Assembly (NCBI GenBank): GCA_030533445.1
Contig: CM060069.1
Coordinates: forward strand, 31,482,337-31,546,336
DNA length: 64,000 bases
Reading direction: 5' to 3'
Source: Cyprinodon diabolis
Taxonomy: Eukaryota; Chordata; Actinopteri; Cyprinodontiformes; Cyprinodontidae
A program made the translations under genes and the position numbers. The notes under the pieces were generated by a model. The model worked only from the letters and a program-made list of their open reading frames with translations, was not told where the DNA came from and did no database searches. Below are positions 21,630 to 33,600 of this stretch, piece after piece. Position 1 is the stretch's first letter. Each line of letters begins with the position of its first letter.

Positions 21630-24600
21630 TAAGACTTAAACTCACTGCGGATCCAGACATTTGAATTGAGAAAGCTTCCTGGAGAGGTGGCGAAACGTCT
21701 TCAAATCTTGAAAACCAAGTCCAGTGGATATTTTTTGAATTTTTACGGAACTTAAAGTGTTTCCTTTTTCCCCCTGCGGAATTAATTAATCCATTTATGT
21801 GTAATCTCAAAACAGTTGCAGTAGTTCTTCATGTACTGTAAACATCAAGTAAATAGGTTATCTGCATGTTTCTCATACAAAAATAAATTATATCTTGTCA
21901 ACTGAGTTGTTGAATCTCTACCTATAAATGTTTAATTCTATTATAATTAATGCTGATCAGTTTTAATAAGATCCTCGTTAAACGGACATGCAATGTTTTT
22001 TTCTAAAACCTAATGTGTCTAATGTACTTACTGAATTATCTTTGTTATCTATGACAAAAATCTAACTAAATCAGGAAATAAATCAATGTGATTGGTATAA
22101 CAAGAGCAGAGACAGAGGATACTCTAAGTTTACTGAAAAAAACCTGCTCCCAATCAGGCTTAGATCTTGGGAGAATGTTACCACAGTGACAGTTTAGTAG
22201 TGGGGCATTATCCTGTTTAAGGGACATTGCTACTACTCTATATTTAAATGAAGGCATTTTAATTATATTTTACTTGTCTCATGATATTGCAGGACTGTGT
22301 ATATCAGATATCAAAAAAAATATTTCACACCTCATAGATGTAAAATTGCATTCATGTTTCATCTGTGAACATGGCAGTGAATATAAATAATTTCATGCTC
22401 AGATGTTTTTCTCTCTGCAAAGGCTTGTCCCATCTGTGTGCATGCACCTCAGCAAGTGCACTGTCTGACACAAAACGTGAATAAACAAAGCAAACAAGTG
22501 AACAAAGAGAACCCTCCAGCAAATTTTCACTTTCAAAGTCTAAGGGATCGAGAAACATGCCACTGCAGTCAGTCTTCCGCTCCTGGAAATGGCTCCTGCT
22601 GTGAGCATGTGGGAGTAAGGTTTAAAAGAATGACAAGGAAGCTTTATATTACCTACACCATGATACAAGTCTCTTAACCAAAGTATTCAAATCGGCTATC
22701 TATAAGAACCAAAACCCCACCTCTGACATTCAAAGCAATGGCATGCCTTAATGGATGTTGTTAAATTGCAGGTGATAATTAGAGTTCGCACTATGCCTAT
22801 TTGGGCATTACTAAGAATGTGGGGTTTAGATGAAAATAGACATCTGTTACATTGAGGTAGTTAATAAGTCATCAGAGTTCTATTTCTTTTCCTGAATTTG
22901 CTCAGCTTGCAAGCCCTGATTTGAAATTGAGTTAAAGATTTAAATAGTATTTCTGACAGTTAATTAAATCATGTTTTAGGCATGTGTGAAATCGAGGCTT
23001 GTCACTCTGTTTTTGCCCTAACCATCTGCTGTGGGAGTGACATAAGCCACCAAGGGTCTTTTTCCATGAAACAAAGCAAGCAAGTGAGGGGAGGACTTGT
23101 TTTAGTCTGAAATGATTAGCATACTCTTTTTCCAAAGATGTGGAAAAACACAATTCTCATAAAAATAGCTAATAAAGACTCTAGATAGTAATGATTGCTT
23201 TAACTAAGCATTGTTTTTATGTAAGATTTCCTTTCAAGGTTGAGATCTTCCCTTCTGATAGGAAATTACCTGCTGATTTCAATTGCAGACCTGAGTATTA
23301 TGGAATTTCAACTCAAAGAAATCATGTCTGTGGAGATTCATTGATCCTATAATCACAATACTGCTCACATTGATAGAAAAGTTTGAGTGGTTCCAATGAA
23401 TACTTTTCGTTGTGCCTGGTGTAATGTATAACCTATATAAGGTCGAACCTTTTTAAGGTCTTTTCAATATACAAAATGAAGCAGAATCTTTACAGTAATT
23501 ACTTTCACAAATTTGTATCTATGATGACTCTTCTTTGCTAGTGTCTTTTCTGTATTTTGGGTCTTCCTTTTATTATAGAGTCTTTTAATGCACTGATTCT
23601 GTGTCCACCCATCTCATAGTTATGTTTCAGATTTAACTAGAGTGCATTATATTAACCGACTCAATAATAATCACACTAATCAGCTCCATAGTCTATATAT
23701 GCTTGACAGGTTTGGTTATTCCTTGTCATATTTTCCTGTTGCCAAGCCAGCTTTTCATTAAGGGCATATTTATTTCTGTTTTTACTTCCTGACGTTATTA
23801 AAGTATCATGGTAGCTAACTCCCTTCTCTGTGCTTGGATCATTGTTTTAGCAAAAACAAAGGCATTATGTCTGAAGAAATCAGTTGTAAGGGTGCAATAG
23901 TATATGTATTTATATCAAGGTGTATATCAGCTGGGGCTTCTTCTATCCACAACTTGTAAAGGTCTATGATGCGGAAAAGAGGGCCTTATACCATGTTATA
24001 CCCCACACCCATGACAACAACTATCTGCACTTTTAACTTCAGGTCAGCACTATAGAGCCCTATTTACAAAAACAGTCACTATATAGACAGGTTCGCCCCA
24101 GGCTATTAATCTGATGAACAACCAAAAGTCAGAGTAGCCATATCGATACTATGCATCCTTGCACAATCAATCCCAGTCTTTTGCTTTTGTTAAAACACTA
24201 TATTGAAACATATTAACAAAAAAATAAAAATAAATTACCTCCCTTTTTACAATATATTTATCATGGCATTTTTATACTTACATTTCTTTTGGAAGGCAAC
24301 GTGAGACTTAAGTCAAATTTTTTTGTTTGTGTAAACAAACTTGCCACCAAAAGCAGAATCAGAGGCCACAAACAAAAAGCAAAAGAAAACTAGAAAGAAA
24401 GGAAAATTTGTACCAGTACCGGTTTTATCAGAAAAATAACTTCACTCTTGTTAAATTCCTACTGTGTCCCAGATAAAGCGAATGATACCTTAACTATTGG
24501 ATATGATCTTAGTTTGAAACGTAATGACCCTAAAACAGAGTGCATTTTTTTGGTTATTCTTGTTATATGGTAATTATCGCCAGAGGCTTTGTGCCAGTTA

Positions 24601-25769
24601 CAATAATCATCTCACATTGCTTCTCTTCTCCACCTTTGTAACAGCTTCTGCTTTTTTTTCTACCTAAATATAAAAATGAAGATAATTATCATCTGACTCT
24701 CTTTGTGTGAAAACTATCAAAGGTAAAGGGGAGCAGTTTGTACTTTTTAATAAAGGGGAAATAGAACATCTTATTGTTAATATAGAGAACATATTTTATT
24801 AGAGGTATTGAATATGTTAATTTAAATGATGTACATTAATGTATTTTTCAGACACAAACACCTTCTTTGCAAGAAAAGACTTGAATACTGAAGGTTTTGA
24901 TAATTTTGCTGTGAGCTCACGATAATGGACACATCTTTAGGGCAGCTTTGCTCCATTCCATGAAGTCCTTAGGAGTCGGAATCATTGACAGAACAATGAT
25001 GACTGAAGATTGAACATGAGGGGAGTTCAATAATCAGTCCTTTCCAGTTCATTGGGCAAGGTCAGAGGGCCCGGTGCTGTTCCTTCTGATTGCACCCAGC
25101 TTGGCTGAAATGCTGAATATACGCATACAATCAATGGTCAGACCTAGTAGGAGCATGTAGGACTGCATTTAAAACTTGAACTAAATCAAAAGTCCTGTCA
25201 GTTCAATCTGATTCCAATGGAGGGTCTCTCCGCACGTCTCCCAGGCCTTGGATGATAAAGACCTTCTTGCTGTTGCTTCCTCTTCTTGTATAACTGCAAT
25301 GCACGTATTTGTTTTTTTATTTACAATTAGCACAAAATATCCCTTTGAGATAAATAGAAATAATTTGTTTTGTTTTATAATCTTTTTTGCAGTAGTTGTT
25401 ATGAAATGAACACCTCAGCTGCACCAGGTAAAGCACAAAGATTAAAGGGGTTGTGAGTTTTGGAAAAGGATAGAAAATTACATAGTCAGTCAGTCTGAAA
25501 TGAGATGCAAATTTGCAGGTGCAAGTGTTTGAGTCTATCCCTGCATGTCCTTGAATATAATCTTTTTGAAGTCACTGTAGTTTAGATGATGGATAAGGGA
25601 GATGAGGCAATTGCCTTTCTAGGGGGTCTAATTGTATGAAAACTACAGTTCTCAACCACCTGCTTCCAGGTAAAGGTAGAGTACAAAGGTGAATGGAAAA
25701 CTTTCAAATACATCTGTATCCTTCGAAGAAATTATCCAAACATACTTTTTATGCATACTTGTAAAATAC

Positions 25770-25816
25770 TCTCTCTTTCTCTGTATCTCTGTCTCTCTTT
25801 TTCTCTCTCTGTCGCC
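25770..25816. repeat. Pyrimidine-rich CT/TCTG repeat
   Basis: Interrupted run of CTCTCT, CTGT and TTTCTC words, a short imperfect CT microsatellite. Confidence 0.7.
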
Positions 25817-26481
25817 CCTCCGTTACTTATATTAGTTAAGCAGTCAACTCTAGACGTATAGTTGATTGATTAATGGTTCTATAATATTGATCTTCCATAA
25901 TTTAATTTACATGAGTGGTACATGAAACCTACTTAGTCCTTTGGCTTCAAATAATTTAACATGAGGTAGAAGACCTTTAAGTTTGATTAAGCCTTTGAAG
26001 CATTTCCACCAATAGAAACTGACTGCTGAATCTCTAGAATTAGACACATTTTTGGAAACCTTGATCTATTTTAGTTTTTGTTTGTTTTTGACATTCTGAG
26101 CCACAAAATTATAAATTCGATGACAAGCAGTTCAACCAAAAATGTATAAGTATTATACTAATGTTGATAATGTAATTTTTTTTTTCTAATTCAGGCACAC
26201 GTTGATACACTATCACGAAACTGCATTTGTCAGTTTATGTTCAACAAAAGTCGTGTGATGATTAAAACTAGCTGAATAGTAAACTTTTTACACTTTTTGT
26301 CCCCAAAACATATATATATACAACTATCATAGCTCTAAGGAAACATACGAACTAATATTCTTGATAGAGTTAAAAAGTAAGAACATTCCGATACAATGTT
26401 TATGTATTTGGCAAAATAAAAACCCTATAATACATTCATATGTGTATATACTGTATATATTTTTAATATATATCTTTACAT

Positions 26482-27194
26482 TGTCATGATCAGTTTAATA
26501 TCAAACCCACATGCAGAACACAAAGGAGGCTGGGTAAAAGTTTAACAGAGTTTATTAAAGATGTTTGATACAAAAGACATGAACTGGATCTGGAACAGGT
26601 CCGGGGTTGGGTTCACTGAAGTCTGCAGAGATGATAGTTTGATTAGCTGGGCAGGCAGATGATTAAAGAGTCCTTTAGATAATTCTGATTCTACCTTGAC
26701 GGGGTCCAGGCTTCTCTTGTGAGAGAGGGAACCGTTGGGTCCAGAGACTGTTGGTTCAGCAGAGTGCTCAAGCAGCTGCAGCGTCTAGCTTCTGACTTTG
26801 AATGGCAGACCTTGATCAGAGTTTCCAGCTCTTCACAGAGAGCAGCGGGGAAAATCCAAAATAGGAATCTTCAGGTTTGGCTCACCAGGGCTGGAAGGCA
26901 GGTTAAGCTCACCCAGAGCTTCAGGCTTGAGACAGATTTCCTGTGAGCAAAGACAGAGGAAGGTTAGAACCAGTTTCTCACTTAGAGACAACTTAGATTC
27001 TTCAGGTAACAGAGGCTCAGGTTGCTAACCAAACTAAGGTCAACACTGCGGCGTCGAAGAAAGGTCTGGCAGCTGCTTATGAAGGGCCGGTCTCCTGATG
27101 AGAAGATGCGTCTCAGGTGTGCTGGAGGGCTCCAGCCCAGGAGACCCACAGCGCACTCTGCTGGTGGAAGGTGGTACATCTCCAGATCCCAACA
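26482..27194 (-). mobile_element. Solo LTR, family 2
   Basis: A 713-bp, comparatively GC-rich element that begins TGTCATGATC and ends GATCCCAACA, flanked by a perfect 5-bp direct repeat TACAT (26477-26481 and 27195-27199). On the minus strand this is TGTTGGGATC...GATCATGACA, with an AATAAA polyadenylation signal (plus-strand TTTATT at 26551-26556) about 70 bp before the end, so the sense strand is minus. No internal retroviral-type sequence adjoins it. The frames at 26719-26946 and 27022-27228 are LTR sequence. Confidence 0.75.
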
Positions 27195-27323
27195 TACATA
27201 TCTATATCCATATATATATATCGAGTGATACAGATGTATTACAGAGAGGAATAAATGATAAAAAATGATTAACATGTAATAACATTCATGTGACACAATC
27301 TTATAAATTGTATATTAAGTAAA

Positions 27324-27432
<109 letters not shown>

Positions 27433-29871
27433 GCAATTTACTCATTGATGTTTTACATTAGCCAATTCAATAAGCTCTCCTATGGACCTATATCTTATGG
27501 GGGCCTGCCGAATTGAAAATAAACCAGCCTTTATAAACAGGTTGCAAAGAAAAAATCTAAACATGATTAACTACAAAGTTACCTTTTTTTCCTTAAATAA
27601 ATGTATATAAAGTTAAGTAATGCAATGACGTTTAGTTTAAAAAATTAAAAGTATTGTGTATAAATATTAATGTTTCTTCGTGTTGCCGCTTAATATAACG
27701 TATAGGTTTGCATTTAATTCTTAAATTATGTTGTATATAACATTTAAGAGAGGCTGAAGTCCCAATGAAATAGACCTTACGATGTGCAGTATTAGCTGTA
27801 AGCCATAACACTCAAAATTAACAAAACTTTTACCATAGTGATATGTATAGGGAATCTATGGATTATAACTTTTCCTTTTTGAATTGCGTTACTGAAAATT
27901 GATTGGCTGTCAAGTGATATTTTCCATGACATCGACTGAAGTGCCCATAACATGCATTAGCTTGTTATAGAAGTATGATCTATACCCCATTTTGCACCTG
28001 CAGAAAACATTCTGTTTGCTTCCGGCTAAACTATTGTTAATCAACTAGAAGCATGAGTGAGTTGTTAACTCTGGAGTTTATTATATTTGAAATCTTCACT
28101 ATTGCATAACGGGAACATCTTTCTGTTTCACTAATCTCATTGATGCAGGGATCCTGCAGGGACAATAAGTAAAGGCGTGGACCATCTGTGTTACCTAGAT
28201 TAGCAACTTTAAAAAAGTATTTAAAAAAAAGAAAACATTTACCTGGCATTTTTTAAAATTGAATATCCGCCCCCTCCCAAAAAAATTTGTATTTTATGGT
28301 GTTCTAAGTTATTAGCTTCCAAATCCTGCACTGGTGGGGTTGCCCACAGTCAAGCTGGGGATTGACCATGGAGCCTGTTGGTGTTTGATAAGGCAGGTCT
28401 ATTGGCCTTCTGGACTCACAACTCTCTGATCCTCTTCTTTTTATAATAAATTATATGCTGAACCCCCCTGCCCCTGTTTAATGCATTTGAGCTCTCTTTG
28501 AGGTAGTGGAAGTCATCTGAGGTTTTTTACAAAACACTGACAAACTTAAACCTGCTTTACAGGGAGATTTTAATAAAACTCACCCTGAAGTTGGTAACTG
28601 TCTCTGTACTTTCTTCCCTAGATTCCAAAGGGAAATTTTAGGGGTACAAAATACCTGCTCACCTAGCAGAGTTTACAGTATTTTCTTGACAGAGCAGATT
28701 TTTCACTAAATGTTATAAAATGCATATGGAAACTAACTTCAGAAAGTTATTTACCACTTCTGTAATGCTTTGTTTTCAAGGCCTTAAATAACTACATTTT
28801 AAATAATGTCTGACCGATCACATTAGAAAGCAAATAAAAGTATCTGCTCTTATTTAAGGTAATGTATAGTTTTAGATCCAAGCACTAAACATGTATTAAG
28901 TTGAAACTGCTATAACAATTTCTTGGAAAATCATAAAGAAGTTTATGTTTCTTTGTTGAATTGAATAAATTAACTGATTTGTTTATAACTTTCATTTTTT
29001 TTTATTTTTGGCCATTATACAAACAAATTCTAGCAAAATGTTCGCCTTTCTCTCTCTTGTTGTTTATTGGACGGATGATAATGCCTTTATTTTCTTGAAA
29101 AATAGAAAATATGTCAGAGAGTCAAGCAGAGGTTGGTATTTTGTATTAAGTCTAGCTTGATAACACTGTTGGATTATTTTGAAAGATGGTTGTTTTGTGT
29201 GTTTGTTCCTGGGTTTGCCTAAGGTCATGGTTGGGCAGGAAAGTTAACATCTTATTTATTGTTGTATTTATTGACTTGAAATAAACAAGAGATGTTTATC
29301 TAGATATTGTTAATGGGTTGTTCAAGGTAGCAAAAATTGATTCCACTCTTATCCTTAATAAAAATCTTTTTTTTTCTGATTTACTCATATTAGAGCTTGT
29401 GCTATGATTTGCAGTGTAAATAACAGTAATCAATAATAACAAATAAACATAAAGTGTGAGGCCATGGTTCTTCATAAGAAAATGCGGATTGTGATTGTTG
29501 TAAGTTAAGTTGTTTTCAGCTTCAAGTGGAGAAGTTTAAATGTCCTGGTATCTTATTCACAAGTCTTGGTTTGATAAAAGACAAGATAGAAAAGATTGGG
29601 ATTAGTCTGCTGTTAGAAAGACACTGCTCCTGTCTGTTGTGGTGAAGAAATAAATTAGCTAAAAATGCAAAGCTTGTAATGTACCGGTATGTCTATATTC
29701 TGACTCCCAGTTATGGTCATTAGCAGTGGTGGGAACCACCTAACCTAAATATTAGCTACCCCCATTTTTTCTTACTAAATATTAAACAGGTAAAAAGAAA
29801 TAGAAAACTCTAAATTAATTGTCTTTTAAAGGTGTTTTACTTGTGTAACTATTTGACGTGTGCATCTAGGT

Positions 29872-29925
29872 ATAAGATAAGATAGACTTCATTGATCTCA
29901 TAATGGAGAAATTCAATTGTCATCG
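29872..29925 (-). repeat. LINE 3' end, minus orientation
   Basis: The plus strand reads AAGATAAGATAGACTTCATTG then ATCTCATAATGGAGAAATTC, the complement of a common fish LINE 3' end (AATTTCTCC...GATCAATAAAG...TTATCTTATC). Only the end is present. Confidence 0.5.
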
Positions 29926-30284
29926 ATATGAATTTAGGTCTTAATATGATCAATTAAAGGGTATAAAAAGTTGCTCTAAAACCTTACAAAATTGTCCACA
30001 TTCCTTTCATTCTGTACCATCCAAGTAGTTGTGTGAAGTAGGGCGAATGTTGTCAGAATTTTAAATGCACACAATTTCCATATATAAACTTATACTGATC
30101 CCAAATAAAGACTTCATATTTACCATGCATGTACTGAAAAGGGTTTGCCCAACATACCTGAAAATTATTCTCGAAAAACGTGAATTCTATTGAAAATCAT
30201 ATGAATGTTAGATACATGTAAGTAATTCTTTCTAACACACATAGATACAGTATGTGTGTTAGGTTATGTGTATATACATATGTG

Positions 30285-30288
<4 letters not shown>

Positions 30289-30325
<37 letters not shown>
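30289..30325. repeat. TA microsatellite 1
   Basis: Uninterrupted alternating TA run of about 37 bases. Confidence 0.95.
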
Positions 30326-30329
<4 letters not shown>

Positions 30330-30349
30330 TGATATATGTTAATCCTTAA

Positions 30350-30614
<265 letters not shown>

Positions 30615-33600
30615 TCTTAAAATAATACTCTTAAAACACTCTTAAAATAATTTTGATTCAGCATATCATCAGTTTAAAACAAGCTCTTTTTTTTTTAGAA
30701 CCAAATACTCCAACATCACAGGTTGATCATCACAGTTAGGTTGAAATGCTTGTTTTCTTTTGAAGTCAAATGGATTTAGTAAAGTTTTCTGGGGGTATAG
30801 AAGAGTGGAAACGATTGTCTTCAACAGGCGAACTTGATTTAATGCTGGATTTCCTTTGTTCTCACATTGTTATGGCACATCGGGGGATGGATCGTCTCAA
30901 AACAAGAGAAAGCAGAGAGAATATCTGAAGGCAGGAGAGGGGAAGTCAAAGAAGTGAGATGAAATGTCAGAATTACAAAAGAAATTCTGCCACTGTGAAG
31001 ACTCTTACTGTGAGGATTCACAACACAGAAAGCCCAAAATCACAATCATCATGAGATTTAACAGTACCAGCAGCAACTGAGAGGCACATAATGAAAAGGA
31101 CAACTTAATCTAATTCCTGTCATCTTTGTGTGAGCATGTAAGTTTTAAAAAGAGGATTCATCATTTCTGGTGGAGAGTTTAGACTCCAAGGGAAGATTAA
31201 CTAGCCTCACCGAGTTGATCCCTATTGTCCTGGATAAGAGGATGAGCACCGTAGCCCTCTGTGGACTCTTACTTACTCGCCTAGAGCTCACAGAAATTAG
31301 TAAGTGGATTGTGATTTTGAACATTTTGCTGCATCAAAATCACTGTCTTGTTCACGGTTCATAATCTGGCCCATGAGATTAGTGACAAATGGCTGGGCGT
31401 CATTAGGTCAGTGTGTGGTCTCTCTATGTTTTTACTGGAATTGCGAATTTCCTTGCTAGTCAGAAAGAATATCCAGACATTTTATTTCCATTAAATATTT
31501 GATATCTGATCTGACACCAAAGATGACACTTGTGACCAGGATGAGGAATCTTTAAAGCCTCATTTTTATGTGTAATTCCAAATTAAGAAATATCCTCTGA
31601 CACAAGTTACATTTCTGACTTTAGATATCTTACTAAACTTTAACACTATTTTAGAGTTTACTTCATTACAGATACATATTTTTGCCAAGTTTTAACAATT
31701 CTGGGGGATTGAATGTCACATTTGGCATCAGTTTTTGAATATTGAGTATATATACTGTATATATATATTAATTATTGCAAAGTTCAGTTTTAGTATTAAA
31801 ACAAACATGAATAAGTTGTGTTAAGACATTAATAACATCATGGACAAATTAATCAAATGCATCGTCTAACAGGGTATGTAGCGATATACTGTAATGCATC
31901 TCAGTCATGTCTGTGGTTTGTGGCATACCAACTGAATATGCCTGTTTGGTGGAGTCTTTAAAATAAAAAGACAAACCAAGGAGATGTACCAGTTCACTTC
32001 CACCTCCGATTATATATGATAAATCTGATACTTAATTTAGCAAAATCTATTAGATTATTAGTATGACAATTTTTGGGGTAGGTAAAGTTTGTATTAGGTT
32101 CATTTTCTTTGAATACCAAGGAATGTAAAAGATTTAATTATAAAGAAATTTAAACTGATTCCCACAAATTTAAAACAGTTTTTTTTTTTTTTTTTTTGTT
32201 TTACCTAGAAAATGTCCCCATCAATGATATTTTGTGACTTTAAGGTATGCTTCTTGGGAGGCATAGTTGTCTTTACCTGCACAAATGTTGTAAAATCTGA
32301 CTGGACCTGCCAAAACTGTTGAGGAAAATTGAACTCCAATACTTTACTTAAAGGGGGATTAAATGGTATTGTAATAACTCATATCTTGGATGTTTCTTTA
32401 AAGAGTTATTGTAGAGAGTTATAGCAGTGGACATGGAGGAGAGCTAGTTGTGGTGGGTATTGCAGCTTATCTTAAGAAGCCTCTGACTAAAGACACTTTG
32501 TTGTTCCATGACAATGCAGATCCTCAGCAGGGCTTGCAGTTTTCTTTATTTTATGGAGAGAATTTTTGTCCTTGTGATTTCCTGTTAAAATCTTAAAACT
32601 TGTGTTTTTTATTTATTTATTATTATTTTTTGCAGACGAACTGCTAAGATATATTAAAAAGTATGGTTCTTTTCAAATACTTATTTCATACATTTCAATT
32701 CAAAAATGCTTTTATTGAATGTTTAATGATCATATCTGTAAAAATCTAGAGAGAAAAAAGCATTTTATATTTTAAATCCTTCATTCTTAATTCACCTCTC
32801 TGCTCGAGACCTTGATGGAAATTAAAGACAGGTGAAATAAGATTTACAACCCTCATAATACAAAAAAATTTAATTTTTTTAACACTTTGAAAAGCAAATT
32901 AAGCATTTTTTATATCTGAAAAGCAATATAATTTTAGATTTCTATAAACTTGCTATTTTTGGCATCCAATACAGTAATTTTCTTAGTTGTTTTTTTTGTT
33001 TTTTGTTTTTTTTCCATTTTGCATTGTCAACACTAAAATGGTTTGACTGATGCCTGGAGCCACATCTGCTTGATGCAGGGACCAAACATTTTATAATTTC
33101 ACACACTGAGGGAAATATAATGAAAAAAATGCGGCAAGGAAAAGAGAAAAGAAAATAGACCAGCAGGCAATTGAGAAGAATTGAGAAGGGGTTTAGAGTG
33201 GAATGGTGAAAATGAGAGGAGGGAGGAGGTAAAAATGGTTCAGGAAGAGAATGGGTAACATGAGGGTCAGCAACAAAGGCATGAATGGTTATTTCAAAAA
33301 ATATTAGAAAAGAAGAAAAACATCCAAACATAATTTCAGGGAAAAACATCTTTATCTCTCCATTTTCTTTTTCCAACTTCTGCCACCTTCTTCTTTTACA
33401 CTTGGCAGGCTGGCCCAGAAATAAACTAATCTGAAATGACAGAGACAGGGCTGGAGTTAAAGGTTTGATAGATCCAGAGGGAAATCTCCTTCATACATAA
33501 ATTGGCTTTTCTATGTTTCACCTGCCTCTTGACACGTTTTCATTTTGTGGTCTTTTTTATTATTCTTAGCCGCCTATTTCAGGGCATACCACTCCAAAAA

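Larger units (their letters stand above)
20197..21760 (+). mobile_element. Penelope-like 3' region interrupted by Tc1
   Basis: This is the non-coding tail of the Penelope-like element. It contains an imperfect repeat, AATCATAGACAGGTTTCAGG at about 20199 and AATCATAGACAGGTTCAGAT at about 20278. It is cut at 20381 by the Tc1 element and resumes at 21632 with a GAGAAAGCTTCCTGGAGAGG...CGAAACGTCTTCAA stretch that I recognise as the 3' end of fish Penelope-like elements. The 3' limit near 21760 is approximate. Confidence 0.65.

Noticed and set aside
32942..33376. 144-codon frame on the minus strand
   Set aside because: Dominated by Phe, Ser, Ile and Lys from AT-rich and polypurine DNA; no motif, no splice support.
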